NCBI RefSeq assembly: GCF_036924515.1
Contig: NZ_JAZHRR010000001.1
Coordinates: 3,691,001-3,755,000 of the forward strand
Length of the DNA stretch: 64,000 nucleotides
Source of the DNA: Bradyrhizobium sp. AZCC 1610
GTDB lineage: Bacteria; Pseudomonadota; Alphaproteobacteria; Rhizobiales; Xanthobacteraceae
Direction: 5' to 3'
Numbering within the stretch: position 1 is the stretch's first letter; each line of letters opens with the position of its first letter. This document shows positions 1-9,210 of the stretch, in pieces. The notes beneath the pieces were generated by a model. It made no database searches and had not been told where the DNA came from. It saw only the letters and a program-made list of their open reading frames with translations. Made by a program: the position numbers and the translations under genes.

Positions 1-379
1 GATTGGGGTCCTCGATCGCCGACACCACGCGCGCAATGCCGGATGCAATCACGGCATCGACACAGGGCGGCGATTTGCCGAAATGCGAACAGGGCTCCAG
101 CGTCACATAGAGCGTCGCGCCGCGCGCGGCTTCACCGGCACGTCTCAGCGCCTCGGGCTCAGCATGCGGCCGTCCGCCTGCTTGCGTCCAGCCACGGCCA
201 ACGATCACACCATCCTTGACGACGACCGCACCGACGGCCGGGTTCGGCCAGGTGCGCCCCTGCCCGCGTCGGCCAAGCACGAGCGCAAGCTGCATGAAGC
301 GCTGATCCGCGGCCCGGGCCTGTTCCTTGGCCTCTTTGGATTTCTGCGCGTACTGGTCTTCCAGAATGCGGAAGATCAT
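1..379 (-). CDS. ribD: RibD, riboflavin biosynthesis deaminase/reductase (N-terminal part)
   Basis: Only the first ~126 residues lie in the window; the gene continues past position 1. The visible part is the cytidine-deaminase-like domain that deaminates the pyrimidine intermediate of riboflavin synthesis. It shows the zinc motif HAEPEAL and, further on, [14 protein letters not shown], whose Cys pair completes the zinc site. The reductase domain is outside the window. The ATG at 377-379 overlaps the nrdR stop as ATGA, so the two genes are translationally coupled. The protein starts with ~25 extra residues rich in Lys, Glu and Gln before the deaminase fold. Confidence 0.93.
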   Translation of the reverse strand, partial: MIFRILEDQYAQKSKEAKEQARAADQRFMQLALVLGRRGQGRTWPNPAVGAVVVKDGVIVGRGWTQAGGRPHAEPEALRRAGEAARGATLYVTLEPCSHFGKSPPCVDAVIASGIARVVSAIEDPN

Positions 380-858
380 TTGCGTAACGTGGCGACCCGT
401 GCGGCGTCTTCCGCAGAGAGTTCGCCGAGCACGGCCTCAAAGTCCTTGGCCTCGCGGAAATTGCGATAGACGGAAGCGAAGCGCACATAGGCGACGTCGT
501 CGAGCTGGCGCAGGTGCTCCATCACGATCTCGCCGATCGCCTCCGAGGATACTTCCGCCTCGCCACCGCTTTCGAGCTCGCGCACGATCGCGGAAACCAT
601 CTTCTCGACCCGCTCGGGATCGACCGGCCGCTTGCGCAGACTGATCTGCAGCGAGCGGACCAGCTTGTCGCGATCAAACGGCACCCGGCGGCCGTTGCGC
701 TTGATCACGGTCAGTTCGCGCAACTGCACCCGCTCGAAGGTGGTGAAACGGAAGTTGCAGGCGATGCACACCCGCCGCCGCCGGATCACAGCCGAATCCT
801 CGGTCGGACGCGAATCCTTTACCTGCGTATCGAGACTGTTGCAGCTGGGACAGCGCAT
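376..858 (-). CDS. nrdR: NrdR, transcriptional repressor of ribonucleotide reductase genes
   Basis: 160 residues, the usual length. An N-terminal zinc ribbon has Cys3/Cys6 and Cys31/Cys34, followed by an ATP-cone domain (about 49-139) that senses dATP/ATP. The family binds NrdR boxes and represses nrd genes when deoxynucleotides are plentiful. It lies 12 nt downstream of glyA and overlaps ribD by 4 nt, forming a glyA-nrdR-ribD run, a conserved order in alphaproteobacteria. Identity is clear from the MRCPSC start and the RRRVCIAC segment. Confidence 0.97.
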   Translation of the reverse strand: MRCPSCNSLDTQVKDSRPTEDSAVIRRRRVCIACNFRFTTFERVQLRELTVIKRNGRRVPFDRDKLVRSLQISLRKRPVDPERVEKMVSAIVRELESGGEAEVSSEAIGEIVMEHLRQLDDVAYVRFASVYRNFREAKDFEAVLGELSAEDAARVATLRK

Positions 859-870
859 CCAATTGGACCC

Positions 871-2181
871 TTACTGATAGATCGGGAAGCGGTCGGTGAG
901 TGCCTTGACGCGTTCCTTGATCGCAGCTTCGACCAGCGGCACCTTGCCGTCCTCCGACTGCGCCAGCGCGTTCAGCACCTCGGCGATCATGCCGCCGACC
1001 TGCTGGAACTCGGCAACGCCGAAGCCGCGCGTGGTCGCCGCCGGCGTGCCGAGACGCAGGCCGGAGGTGACGAACGGCTTTTCGGGATCGAAGGGAATAC
1101 CATTCTTGTTGCAGGTGATGGCGGCGCGCACCAGCGCCTTTTCGGACACGTTGCCCTTCAGGCCCTTGGGCCGCAGGTCGACGAGCATCAGATGGTTGTC
1201 GGTGCCTCCGGAGACGATATCGAGGCCGTGGCCGCGCAGCGTTTCCGCCAGCGCCCTGGCGTTTTCGACGACGTTCTTCGCATAGACCTTGAAATCGGGC
1301 CGCAGCGCTTCGGCAAACGCTACCGCCTTGGCGGCGATCACATGCATCAGCGGACCGCCCTGCAGGCCTGGGAAGATCGCCGAATTCAGCTTCTTGGCGA
1401 TCGCCTCGTCGTTGCAGAGGATCAGGCCGCCGCGCGGGCCGCGCAGCGACTTATGCGTGGTCGTGGTTGTGACGTGGGCATGCGGCACCGGCGAGGCATG
1501 AACGCCGCCCGCGACGAGGCCGGCGAAATGCGCCATGTCGACCAGCAGATAGGCGCCGACAGAGTCGGCGATCTCGCGGAAGCGCTTGAAGTCCCAGGCG
1601 CGCGAATAGGCCGATCCACCGGCGATGATCAGCTTCGGCTTCACCTGCTCGGCCTGCTTTGCGACCTCATCCATGTCGATGATCTGGTCCTCGCGCCGCA
1701 CCGTGTAGTGCGCGGCCTTGAACCACTTGCCGGACATGTTGACGGGCGAGCCGTGCGTGAGATGGCCGCCGGCGGCCAGATCGAGGCCCATAAAAGTGTC
1801 GCCGGGCTGCAGCAGCGCCAGAAACACCGCCTGGTTCATCTGGCTGCCGGAGTTCGGCTGCACGTTGGCAAACTGCGCGCCGAACAGCTTCTTGGCGCGC
1901 TCGATCGCCAGCGTCTCGGCGACGTCGACCCATTCGCAGCCGCCGTAGTAGCGCGCGCCCGGATAGCCTTCCGCGTACTTGTTCGTCATCACCGAACCCT
2001 GCGCTTCCAGCACGGCCCGGCTGACGATGTTTTCAGACGCGATCAGCTCGATCTCATGCCGTTGACGGCCGAGTTCGCCCTTGATCGCGGCCGCGATTTC
2101 CGGATCGGCCTCGGCGAGCGTGGCCGTGAAGAACGAGTCGGGCGCGGAGGCGGTCTTGGAGCTCGGGGGCGAGGAGGTCAT
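871..2181 (-). CDS. glyA: Serine hydroxymethyltransferase
   Basis: 436 residues. A PLP enzyme that interconverts serine and glycine while charging tetrahydrofolate with a one-carbon unit. The PLP-binding lysine lies in [11 protein letters not shown] at about residue 245, and the family segment [20 protein letters not shown] is near the N-terminus. I chose the ATG at 2179-2181, which gives MTSSPPSSK; an upstream in-frame ATG would add six residues and places the start unusually far from a ribosome site. It is the first gene of the glyA-nrdR-ribD group. Confidence 0.96.
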   Translation of the reverse strand: MTSSPPSSKTASAPDSFFTATLAEADPEIAAAIKGELGRQRHEIELIASENIVSRAVLEAQGSVMTNKYAEGYPGARYYGGCEWVDVAETLAIERAKKLFGAQFANVQPNSGSQMNQAVFLALLQPGDTFMGLDLAAGGHLTHGSPVNMSGKWFKAAHYTVRREDQIIDMDEVAKQAEQVKPKLIIAGGSAYSRAWDFKRFREIADSVGAYLLVDMAHFAGLVAGGVHASPVPHAHVTTTTTHKSLRGPRGGLILCNDEAIAKKLNSAIFPGLQGGPLMHVIAAKAVAFAEALRPDFKVYAKNVVENARALAETLRGHGLDIVSGGTDNHLMLVDLRPKGLKGNVSEKALVRAAITCNKNGIPFDPEKPFVTSGLRLGTPAATTRGFGVAEFQQVGGMIAEVLNALAQSEDGKVPLVEAAIKERVKALTDRFPIYQ

Positions 2182-2363
2182 TGGGCGAAATATCTCCACC
2201 GCCGCAGGCCCTTAGGGGCGAAACGGGCGGGTCTGGTGTGGCGGTCGAAAGAAGTGCCTGCGAGATACCACATCGCCCGGAATTGGCCAAGCACTTGCGG
2301 TACAGGGCAGATATTTATGCCAGATATGGTGGGGATGAAGGGGGGTGGCGGGGGCTCTCCGTA

Positions 2364-2515
2364 TCCCGGACGCGGTGCAGCGCCCTCCCGGCGATGCGAA
2401 GCATCGTCCGGTGCGGTGCGCCGCAGAGCCGGGACCTCTTTGCCGCAAAAGAGCTGGGTCCCGGGGTCTGCGGCGCACCATTCGCTACGCTCATGCTGCG
2501 CCGCGCCCGGGACAC
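2364..2515. repeat. Bradyrhizobium-type GC-rich intergenic repeat
   Basis: The glyA-to-GST gap (2182-2526) has no convincing gene. It holds a GC-rich mosaic with CCCGGACGCGGTGCAGCG near its start and GCTGCGCCGCGCCCGGGACA at its end, which pair as imperfect inverted arms. Inside is GCGATGCGAAGCATCGTC, a short hairpin. The same sequence family recurs at 50843-51002. Short open frames across it on both strands follow the repeat and look spurious. Confidence 0.6.
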
Positions 2516-2526
2516 CGGCGGCCCGC

Positions 2527-3162
2527 TCACGCAAACCGGTACGGCCCTCCTTTGGCGATCGAGCGCTGGAACGCCGGCCGGGCGTGCATCCGCTCCAGCC
2601 AAGCCGCGAGGTTCGGGTATGGGTCCAGCTTCCCGAACACTTTGGCCATCTCGCCGACAAAGCTCATCTGGATGTCGGCGCCGGTCAGCGATGGCCCGAC
2701 AAAGAACTCCCGCCCCTTCAGCGCGCCGTCGACATAGCCGAGATGGTTGGCGAGCTCGCTGTCGATACGCGGATGCAGCGGCGCGCCCGCCTCTTTCAGC
2801 CGGGACACGTAGAGGTTCAGCATCAGCGGCAGCATCGCCGAGCCCTCCGAGTAATGCAGCCACTCATTGTAAGCCTCGTAGTCCGCGCTTCCCGGCGTCG
2901 GCATCATCGCGGGTTTATCTTTTCCTTGGCCGTAGCGGCGGATGAGGTAGTCGACGATGGCGCCGGACTCCGCGATCGTCGTGTCGCCGTCGGTAATGAC
3001 GGGCGACTTGCCGAGCGGATGCACCGCTTTCAACTCCGGCGGCGCGAGCCGGGTCTCGGCGTTGCGCTGATAGCGCTTCATCTCATAGGGCGTGCCCAGC
3101 TCCTCCAGCAGCCACAAAATCCGCTGCGAGCGGGAATCGTTGAGGTGATGAAGCGTGAGCAT
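2527..3162 (-). CDS. Glutathione S-transferase family protein
   Basis: 211 residues. An N-terminal thioredoxin fold (1-80) contains SRSQRILWLLEELG, where the catalytic or glutathione-contacting Ser would lie, and a segment near GKSPVITDGDTTIAESGAI that matches the glutathione-binding Glu-Ser pair. An all-helical C-terminal domain follows. A longer open frame reaches 3285, but the start at 3160-3162 (MLTLHHL) has GAGGAAACCCC just upstream, and the longer version reads through an intergenic repeat. Substrate unknown; the gene stands alone. Confidence 0.9.
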   Translation of the reverse strand: MLTLHHLNDSRSQRILWLLEELGTPYEMKRYQRNAETRLAPPELKAVHPLGKSPVITDGDTTIAESGAIVDYLIRRYGQGKDKPAMMPTPGSADYEAYNEWLHYSEGSAMLPLMLNLYVSRLKEAGAPLHPRIDSELANHLGYVDGALKGREFFVGPSLTGADIQMSFVGEMAKVFGKLDPYPNLAAWLERMHARPAFQRSIAKGGPYRFA

Positions 3163-3246
3163 GGGGGTTTCCTCGGTGTTGTTGTTTGGTGGGCGCGGTT
3201 GGCTTGAGAGTGTCACTGCGAGAGAAGCGGAGCAATCCACCAGACT

Positions 3247-3334
3247 GTAGGATGGGTGGAGCGAAGCGATACCCATCAATGCCACTGATACTGCGCATGC
3301 GGTGATGGGTTTCGCTGCGCTCTACCCATCCTAC
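3247..3334. repeat. Inverted repeat, GTAGGATGGGT family, copy 1
   Basis: Outer arms GTAGGATGGGT and ACCCATCCTAC enclose GGAGCGAAGCGATACCCATC and its partner GATGGGTTTCGCTGCGCTCT. Further copies are at 46368-46442 and 60977-61067. A fragment of another family (ACTGCGAGAGAAGCGGAGC) sits just before it at about 3213-3232. It lies directly upstream of the GST start. Confidence 0.8.
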
Positions 3335-4268
3335 GCAGATGTGACTTCGCATTCTCGCGGCGCGTTGCGCCCGAGGTTTGCCTGAGAACTTCCCGCCCTA
3401 CTGAATAGAGGGCGCAGGGAAGACCGGGTGCTTGCTGCACCCGCGGTCTCGCGTGCGATTTGCGCAAACAAAACTGCACACGAGCATACAGGGCAGCGGG
3501 AGCATTCCGGCCTTCCCTGCGCAATGGCTTTACGGCTTACTTCGTGCTCTCCCCGGTGAACGGCTCTTTTGCCACCGTCGCATCACGAGATAACCCGTGA
3601 CACTTAACGCCAGCACCGCGGCGTCCGGACCACACGACTTCGCCGTACGCTTCAGGCACGTACGTCTAGCGCGCCATCTGCGTCCATCGCATCTCACCGC
3701 ACGTTCGTGACGATCGCGAGCGCCCCTCATCTGCCGTGAGACGGGCGGAGTTATGCCGATGATTTGGGTGAGAACGAAAGCAGAATATTTTTGCGCGAGC
3801 GACTGGACACAACATCTAGCTGATTTGCCTGTCAGGCAATTCGATCCTTTGCCCAATCAGCCAGCTTCTTTTGGACAGGCGATACTCGCAGTCCGCAGAC
3901 GTGCGGCCGAGTGTGTCCCGACTACCGCGTAGTGTTGCATGCTTACCGCATCAAACGTGTTCGCTTTCGTTAGTTGGCCCGGCAATTTTCCGACACCCGT
4001 CCGGCCCTTCATTTAATCGATCCAACGTTGAACCATGCCGCTACTCCGCTGACGTACGTCATGGGCTGGGGGTGAACAAACTTGCGACGGATGACTACGA
4101 CGACCAATCGTTTGTCTGTTCGGCGAAGCGCAATTGGCCGCACGCTCCGCATGCCTGCGCTGGCCGCGTAGCACGGCGTCGTTGAAATATGCCCAACGTG
4201 ATCGAGTTCACAGCGCAATGCTTCGGGTGGGTCCATAAACCCCCGGGGCTGACAGATGGATTTCGCAC
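3335..4268. other. Long non-coding stretch with degenerate repeats
   Basis: No convincing gene. At 3412-3422 and 3512-3522 the 11-base arms GCGCAGGGAAG and CTTCCCTGCGC form an inverted repeat around a ~90-base centre containing further complementary segments. The part from about 3590 to 3850 resembles a dispersed intergenic element familiar from Bradyrhizobium genomes, judged from memory only. Open frames at 3530-3856 and 3871-4185 have no recognisable domain or ribosome site. From 3860 to 4268 I see nothing I can name. Confidence 0.5.
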
Positions 4269-4520
4269 ATGGCTAAATCTCTCTCAGACAAAAAACGTCA
4301 GGCTAATCCGCGGCGCGGGCTAATAACGGCCTTTCTCATCTACGGAACGATGGTCGTCGGGTTGCTGGGATATTTTGTGGTTTTTCCAGAATCCATGACC
4401 GAGAGCACGCAAGCCGAAGCCGCGCGCACGCAAACCTTGACCAAGCCGGTTAGATATGAGGCCGTGATTGCCAACTGGAACCGGTATCGCAACAAAGACG
4501 CGAGGGCGGACGCGCGATAG
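4269..4520 (+). CDS. Small single-pass membrane protein, unknown
   Basis: 83 residues. A basic N-terminus (KSLSDKKRQANPRRG) precedes one hydrophobic segment (about 18-40), then a polar Ala/Thr-rich tail, which fits a protein anchored with its N-terminus in the cytoplasm. No family recognised. The ribosome site is weak (GACAGATGGA well upstream of the ATG). It converges with the histidine phosphatase gene, 21 nt away. The codon bias and topology look plausible for a real gene, but it could be chance. Confidence 0.4.
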   Translation: MAKSLSDKKRQANPRRGLITAFLIYGTMVVGLLGYFVVFPESMTESTQAEAARTQTLTKPVRYEAVIANWNRYRNKDARADAR

Positions 4521-4541
4521 CGGCTGGAGGCCAGCTACGGC

Positions 4542-5123
4542 TCATTCGAGCATAAGACGGCCGACGGCTTCGCCGCTCCCGCTTCTAACCACGACGATTT
4601 CACCGCTGGCCGGCGAGATGCCGGTTAGCGCCGAAATGTTCGCGCCGTGCGTCACGACGAGGAGATTTCCGGGCGCTGTCCATCGCGCGATGAGCGCGCG
4701 GGCGCCGGCGGTCAAGGCCTCTCTTTGATCTCGCAGCACCACGACATTGCCGAATGTCGCCTCGGTTTCGACTGTCCCAAGGTTCAGCAATTTCGCCGTG
4801 TCGGTGCATCGGCACCACGGCGAGCTCAGGATTTTTTCGAACGCGATCCCTTCCCGCTTGAGCCACGATCCGATTTTCTCTGCGTCCGCCCGCCCCTTTT
4901 TGCTGAGGTTGCGCTGCGTGGCGCAATCATCGACACGGAATCCCGGCGGATCGCCAACACCACCCGGCGCATCGGCATGGCGCATCAGGGCGACGTGGCC
5001 GCCTGCCCGCAACGCCTTCCAGGCATTGGCCGCGTCGTCGGCGCCGGCGACCTCCGCCGTGCTGCCGAAGCCGAGAAGGAGCGCGAAGAGGACGAAGCGC
5101 ATGCGGCGCATGGCGGCCTCCAT
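4542..5123 (-). CDS. Exported histidine phosphatase family protein
   Basis: 193 residues. A signal-peptide-like N-terminus (MRRMRFVLFALLLGFGSTAEVAGA) is followed by the phosphohistidine motif LMRHADAPG near residue 45 and a late VVTHGANISALTG with the second catalytic His. This is the SixA/phosphoglycerate-mutase-like fold. It probably acts in the periplasm on an unknown phosphoester. The start ATG (5121-5123) overlaps the stop of the upstream membrane gene as TGATG, so it is the last gene of a three-gene unit (DUF6152-, DUF6644-type, phosphatase). Confidence 0.85.
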   Translation of the reverse strand: MEAAMRRMRFVLFALLLGFGSTAEVAGADDAANAWKALRAGGHVALMRHADAPGGVGDPPGFRVDDCATQRNLSKKGRADAEKIGSWLKREGIAFEKILSSPWCRCTDTAKLLNLGTVETEATFGNVVVLRDQREALTAGARALIARWTAPGNLLVVTHGANISALTGISPASGEIVVVRSGSGEAVGRLMLE

Positions 5124-5611
5124 CAGAAATACGCGATCAGGCGGCCGGCGCAGATCGCGCCGAGCCACAGCACAAGCGAGATCAGCGCGGTGGCTTTGGC
5201 GCCGCCGGGCGCTTCGTCATGCCAGCTTTTGACATGACGCCACGGGCCTGAATGTGCGATCACGACGTTGATCAGCGCCGCCCCAATCAGCAGCAGCTTG
5301 CTTTGGAACGCCGGGTTTTTCACGACATGCGATGCATCGGCGCTGAATAGCAAAAATCCCATGCCGATCGCGAGCAGGAAACCGGCGCGCGACAACGGCA
5401 ATAATAATTTCGCCATGGGCTGGATCGCAATCGCGCGCCCCAGTCCGAGCAGCCGCAAATCGAGCGCCAGGATCGACCCGACCAGCACCACGAAGCCGAA
5501 AATGTGCAAAATCTCGACCGCGGGATAAAGCGCAGGCGAGCTGCGCATTACATGGCCCAGCGCGCTTTCCTGCAAGGTCAGGAAAATCGATGGGGCTGCC
5601 TGGTGCTCCAC
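5123..5611 (-). CDS. DUF6644-like integral membrane protein
   Basis: 162 residues with four to five predicted membrane helices (about 30-50, 70-90, 102-118 and 140-158). It begins with GTG at 5609-5611. The arrangement next to a DUF6152-type exported protein is familiar from Bradyrhizobium, and I assign the DUF name from memory of such neighbours. His35 in EILHIFGF and Trp/His residues before the last helix might bind haem or metal, but this is speculation. It lies 6 nt after the DUF6152-like gene and overlaps the phosphatase by 1 nt. Confidence 0.7.
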   Translation of the reverse strand: MEHQAAPSIFLTLQESALGHVMRSSPALYPAVEILHIFGFVVLVGSILALDLRLLGLGRAIAIQPMAKLLLPLSRAGFLLAIGMGFLLFSADASHVVKNPAFQSKLLLIGAALINVVIAHSGPWRHVKSWHDEAPGGAKATALISLVLWLGAICAGRLIAYF

Positions 5612-5617
5612 GCAGCC

Positions 5618-5974
5618 CTACCGCAACTCGATGCGCTTGCCGCCGAGCACGATGTATTCGATCCGCGCCTCGTCCGGCTTGCTGGTATGGGGATAGCCGA
5701 AAACCGTGCAGGTCTTGCCTGGGGCGATCAGGTCTGCGGTCGCGCCACGGCTTTGCATGCGCGACGGCGGCGCGAGAACGAAGTGCCAGTGCTTGCCGTC
5801 GACCTCCATCTCGATCGCGCAATGCGGGTTCTCGAAGGTCGATTTCAGTATCTTGCCGGTGACGGTGAACGATTTTGACGTATCGTATCCGCCCCAGCCG
5901 TGATGGGCGATGGCCGAAGCCGGCGCAAGCGCGGCCGCAAGCGACAGGAACACACGACGGGAAACTGATGTCAT
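5618..5974 (-). CDS. DUF6152-like exported protein
   Basis: 118 residues. The N-terminus SVSRRVFLSLAAALAPASA has a twin-arginine-like pattern and a cleavable hydrophobic segment. The mature protein starts with the characteristic AHHGWGGYDTSK and is a small beta-rich domain (FTVTGKILKSTFENPHC, GKTCTVFGYPHTS). Function unknown. The start at 5972-5974 places the signal peptide correctly; an upstream in-frame ATG would add 32 basic residues. First gene of the unit that includes the membrane protein and phosphatase. Confidence 0.78.
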   Translation of the reverse strand: MTSVSRRVFLSLAAALAPASAIAHHGWGGYDTSKSFTVTGKILKSTFENPHCAIEMEVDGKHWHFVLAPPSRMQSRGATADLIAPGKTCTVFGYPHTSKPDEARIEYIVLGGKRIELR

Positions 5975-6042
5975 GGCTAGCCTCTTATGAAGGAACACAT
6001 CGATCCGCGCCGGACTCATAACGCGGATCTTCACTCGACGTT

Positions 6043-7311
6043 TCAACGAGCCTCTCGTTCCTGCTTCCAAAATCGGTCGTTAGCCATCGTCCCGGCTGGA
6101 TCGGAGGAAAATTCGGGTTTGACGCGATTAAGGAAGTACATATTCACCAGACCTTTGTGCTTCACCTCCACAGCGCCGCGGGGCTCCGTTTCAAACCGTC
6201 CCTTGATGTGCTGCCAGGTCGCTTCCGAAATAGTGATGCGGCCCGGAACGCCGGCGGCTTCGACACGCTCCGCAACGTTCACCGTGTTCCCCCAGATATC
6301 GTAGGTAAATTTGTGTTTGCCGACGACGCCGGCAATAACTGGTCCGGTATTGATTCCGATCCTCGCCAGCCAGGCCGGCAGGTGCAGCTTCTCCCGTTGC
6401 CGGTTCAGCTTGGTCAGGTGATCAAGTATCTGCAGCGCACACAACGCGGCGTCGATCGGGTGCGAGCGATTGTGCTCCGGCACGCCGCCCACGGCGAGAT
6501 ATGCATCGCCGATCGTCTTGAGCTTTTCCAGGCGATGCTTTGCCATGATATCGTCGAACCTGGTGAAGTGCTGGTCGAGCTGATCGATGACGCTCGCCGG
6601 CTCCATCGTTTCGACGATGCGGGTGAACCCGCTGAAATCGATGAAGATGACGCTCGCAGAGTCGAAGAAGCGCGGCTTGACGCGCTGGCTCGCCTTGAGC
6701 TCGGCCGCGATGGATGGCGGCAGGATGTTCAGGAGCAGCCGCTCCGATTCACCTTTCTCGGCTATTGCTCGATCGCGTGCCAGCTCCAACTGGCGCAGCA
6801 TCTCGTTCCGCTCAATCAACTGCCGACGCAATTCCAGGTGCACCATCGTTTGCCGCGATAGTCGCCGTAAGGCTTCCCGCTGCTCGAAACTGAGCTCACG
6901 CGACTTGAAGTCAACCACGCACAACGTACCCAAGGCATAGCCATCCTGGGTAATGAGCGGGACACCGCAATAGAAACGGAGTTTCAAACCGCCCGTCACA
7001 AGCGGGCTGGTGTTAAATCGTTCATCGCTTAGGAGGTCGGGAACGTAGAGAATGTCGTTGTTGCAGATTGTGACCTTGCAAACCGAAATTTCCCTGGGAC
7101 ATTCGGAAAGCTCTGCCGGAAGGCCATATTTTGCCTTCATCCACTGGCGCGATGGGTCGATGAAGCTAACCAGAGCAGCCGGGCAGTCGCAAATCTGCGC
7201 CGCCAGTTCGGTGATTTCGTCGAAGCCGATTTCCGGAAGTGTATCAAGAATGGCGTAGCTTTCTAGCGCGTCAAGCCGTGCTGGCTCATTGGCTGGAATC
7301 GCTACGTCCAT
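6043..7311 (-). CDS. GAF-domain adenylate/guanylate cyclase
   Basis: 422 residues. A GAF domain (about 20-160, with SVCKVTICNNDILYVPDL and FYCGVPLITQDGYALGTLCV) is followed by a short coiled coil (about 165-210) and a class III cyclase domain (about 220-395). The metal-binding Asp residues are in VIFIDFSGFTRI and KTIGDAYLAVGG, and the substrate-contact region is FTYDIWGNTVNVAERVE, including the transition-state Asn and Arg. The catalytic set looks complete. The GAF domain probably senses a small ligand or redox state. The start MDVAIPANEP at 7309-7311 was preferred over a 30-residue longer frame. Confidence 0.88.
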   Translation of the reverse strand: MDVAIPANEPARLDALESYAILDTLPEIGFDEITELAAQICDCPAALVSFIDPSRQWMKAKYGLPAELSECPREISVCKVTICNNDILYVPDLLSDERFNTSPLVTGGLKLRFYCGVPLITQDGYALGTLCVVDFKSRELSFEQREALRRLSRQTMVHLELRRQLIERNEMLRQLELARDRAIAEKGESERLLLNILPPSIAAELKASQRVKPRFFDSASVIFIDFSGFTRIVETMEPASVIDQLDQHFTRFDDIMAKHRLEKLKTIGDAYLAVGGVPEHNRSHPIDAALCALQILDHLTKLNRQREKLHLPAWLARIGINTGPVIAGVVGKHKFTYDIWGNTVNVAERVEAAGVPGRITISEATWQHIKGRFETEPRGAVEVKHKGLVNMYFLNRVKPEFSSDPAGTMANDRFWKQEREAR

Positions 7312-7441
7312 GACAAGCCCTCCGCCATCCAAGATCTGGAAATGTAGGGCGGAGAGTCCATCGCAGGCAAGGCCCCCTTCGGGAGGGCCCTGCTCCGGCA
7401 TGTTTCGGCGTCGGCCGGCCGCGCGGGCAGATGGCGGTTCC

Positions 7442-7663
7442 TTACAGCCCCGTATATCCCGCCTTCAGCGGATCGTTGCTGCCGTCGAGCTGGCGCAGAT
7501 AGGTCAGCCCGCACACCGTCAGCCGGTGCGGATCCTTCTCGCCCGCTTCCACCAGCGTGGTGAGATATTCCGTCACCTTGGCGCGCGCCTCGTCGTTGGC
7601 CGCGGCAGTGCGGTTCACAAGCAGGTCATAGGTCTGCATGATGCGGTCGATCGCAGCTTCCAT
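7442..7663 (-). CDS. Small hypothetical protein
   Basis: 73 residues, soluble, largely helical (MEAAIDRIMQTYDLLVNRTA), with a single Cys near the C-terminus. No named family recognised. A GAGAAGTCC segment just upstream of the ATG is a plausible ribosome site. A strong hairpin at about 7373-7392 (GGCCCCC and GAGGGCC arms) lies downstream and may end the transcript. It is 36 nt from the next small gene, so the two are probably co-transcribed. Confidence 0.6.
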   Translation of the reverse strand: MEAAIDRIMQTYDLLVNRTAAANDEARAKVTEYLTTLVEAGEKDPHRLTVCGLTYLRQLDGSNDPLKAGYTGL

Positions 7664-7699
7664 GGACTTCTCCTGAATTGCGTGATGCGGGTGATGCGG

Positions 7700-7897
7700 T
7701 CAGGCCGGTAGGCGCGCTTCGAATTCGGCAATCGCCTTGTTGGCGAGCCGGAGCCTGTTGAATTCGCCGTGCTGAAACATCCTTACGATGATTTCGAGCA
7801 ACCGATCGTCGGTGACGAGGCTATCGGCAATGGCGCCGGTCCTGCGGAGATAATTCGACGCGATGGCGTAGGCATCGCCCACCACCTCGAAGTCCAT
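7700..7897 (-). CDS. Small hypothetical protein
   Basis: 65 residues from the ATG giving MDFEVVGDAYAIASNYLRR; an earlier in-frame ATG at 7924 would add nine residues. Soluble and helical, with charged residues regularly spaced. Short proteins of this pattern are familiar in Bradyrhizobium, but I know no function. It lies between the sugar ABC operon and another small unknown gene on the same strand. Confidence 0.6.
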   Translation of the reverse strand: MDFEVVGDAYAIASNYLRRTGAIADSLVTDDRLLEIIVRMFQHGEFNRLRLANKAIAEFEARLPA

Positions 7898-8034
7898 GAT
7901 CTGAATTCCGCGCTCGACCAGCATGCCTCACCTGTTCCGTGGCAGGCCCGACAATGCGCGAGGTTCGGGATGGTTCCATCTTTTTTTGGCAAGCCGGCCT
8001 TTTGGCAGCAGAAACAGAGCGTTTCCGCCTGATT

Positions 8035-9132
8035 TCACCCTGAAATCGGCAGCTCAGTCTCGGGATCGAAGAAGTGCAGACGGCCCGCCTGCGCCGAAAG
8101 GCGGACCTGATCGCCGCGCGCGATGACGGTTTCCGCAGGCACGCGGGCGGCGGTGACGCTGGCGCCGCCGACCCTCGTCTCCAGCAAGATCTCGGAGCCG
8201 AGTTGCTCGACGACCTCGACGCGGGCATCGAAACCAAGGCCCGGGGCGCCATCGCCGAGCACGAGGTGCTCCGGTCGCAAGCCCAGGATCACGCGCCGGC
8301 CGTCATGGGCGGCGAGCGCAGGCGCGTCCGCGGCGCCGACCGTCAACCGGAGGCCTTCCCCCTCGACTGACACAGCGCCTGCTTCGCTGCGCACGGTGAC
8401 GTCGATAAAATTCATCGCGGGCGCGCCGATGAAGCCCGCAACGAACTTGTTGGCGGGCTTGCCGTAGACCTGCAGCGGCGTGCCGATCTGCTGAACCCTG
8501 CCGTCGCGCATGATGACGACGCGGTCACCCAGCGTCATGGCCTCGACCTGGTCGTGGGTCACGAACACCGACGTGGTCGGAATCTCCGCGTGCAGACGCT
8601 TGATCTCGATGCGCATCTGGGCGCGCAGCTTGGCATCGAGATTCGACAGCGGCTCATCGAACAGGAATACCTGCGGGTTTCGCACGATGCAGCGGCCGAG
8701 CGCGACGCGCTGCTGCTGGCCGCCGGACAATTGTTTCGGCTTGCGCTGCAACAGTTCGTGCAGCCCGAGCATGCCGGCAGCGCGGTCGATCGCCGCCTTG
8801 ATCTCGGCCTCCGCCGTTTTCTTGTTGCGCAGGCCGAAGGCCAGATTGTCGTAGACGCTCATATGCTGGTAGAGCGCGTAGTTCTGGAACACCATGGCGA
8901 TGTCGCGGTCGCGCGGCGGCAGATTGTTCACCAGCCGGTCGCCGATGCGGATGTCGCCGCTGGTAATGTCCTCCAGCCCCGCAATCATGCGCAGCGTCGT
9001 CGACTTGCCGCAACCGGACGGGCCGACCAGCGCCACGAACTCCTTGTCGGCGATCTCGAGATCGACGTCCTTTACGGCGTGGAACAGCGAGCCATAATGC
9101 TTGTTGAGCTTGCTGAGTGTGATCGCTGCCAT
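8035..9132 (-). CDS. ABC transporter ATPase, UgpC/MalK type
   Basis: 365 residues. Walker A GPSGCGKST (about 37-45), Q-loop FQNYALYQHM, signature LSGGQQQR and Walker B VFLFDEPLSNLD are all intact, followed by a C-terminal TOBE regulatory region with LGLRPEHLVLGD. This is the shared ATPase type of CUT1 importers for disaccharides, glycerol phosphate or polyols. Last gene of the operon permease-permease-binding protein-ATPase, separated from the binding-protein gene by 78 nt that hold a stem-loop. Confidence 0.95.
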   Translation of the reverse strand: MAAITLSKLNKHYGSLFHAVKDVDLEIADKEFVALVGPSGCGKSTTLRMIAGLEDITSGDIRIGDRLVNNLPPRDRDIAMVFQNYALYQHMSVYDNLAFGLRNKKTAEAEIKAAIDRAAGMLGLHELLQRKPKQLSGGQQQRVALGRCIVRNPQVFLFDEPLSNLDAKLRAQMRIEIKRLHAEIPTTSVFVTHDQVEAMTLGDRVVIMRDGRVQQIGTPLQVYGKPANKFVAGFIGAPAMNFIDVTVRSEAGAVSVEGEGLRLTVGAADAPALAAHDGRRVILGLRPEHLVLGDGAPGLGFDARVEVVEQLGSEILLETRVGGASVTAARVPAETVIARGDQVRLSAQAGRLHFFDPETELPISG

Positions 9133-9170
9133 TTACCCGCCGTACCTGAACTTGAAGTTGACCCAAAACA

Positions 9171-9198
9171 ATCCCGCCGCGACGTGCCGCGGCGGGAT
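9171..9198 (-). terminator. Stem-loop between binding-protein and ATPase genes
   Basis: Perfect 11-base arms ATCCCGCCGCG and CGCGGCGGGAT with a 6-base loop. Read on the minus strand it is followed by TGTTTTGGG, so it may act as a partial terminator. Such hairpins after binding-protein genes often keep that message abundant relative to the downstream ATPase message. Confidence 0.7.
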
Positions 9199-9210
9199 GT
9201 TTGCTTTCGA

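Noticed and set aside
514..3207. 897-codon open frame on the plus strand opposite nrdR, glyA and GST
   Set aside because: It runs antisense to three clear genes; high GC third-position bias keeps the opposite frame open. Composition (many Arg, Gln, His, Leu) and absence of domains are typical of shadows.
3530..3856. Possible 108-residue gene on the minus strand
   Set aside because: No domain, no ribosome site, lies in repeat-like intergenic DNA.
3871..4185. Possible 104-residue gene on the plus strand
   Set aside because: Composition rich in Ser, Arg and Cys with no recognisable fold; unsupported start.
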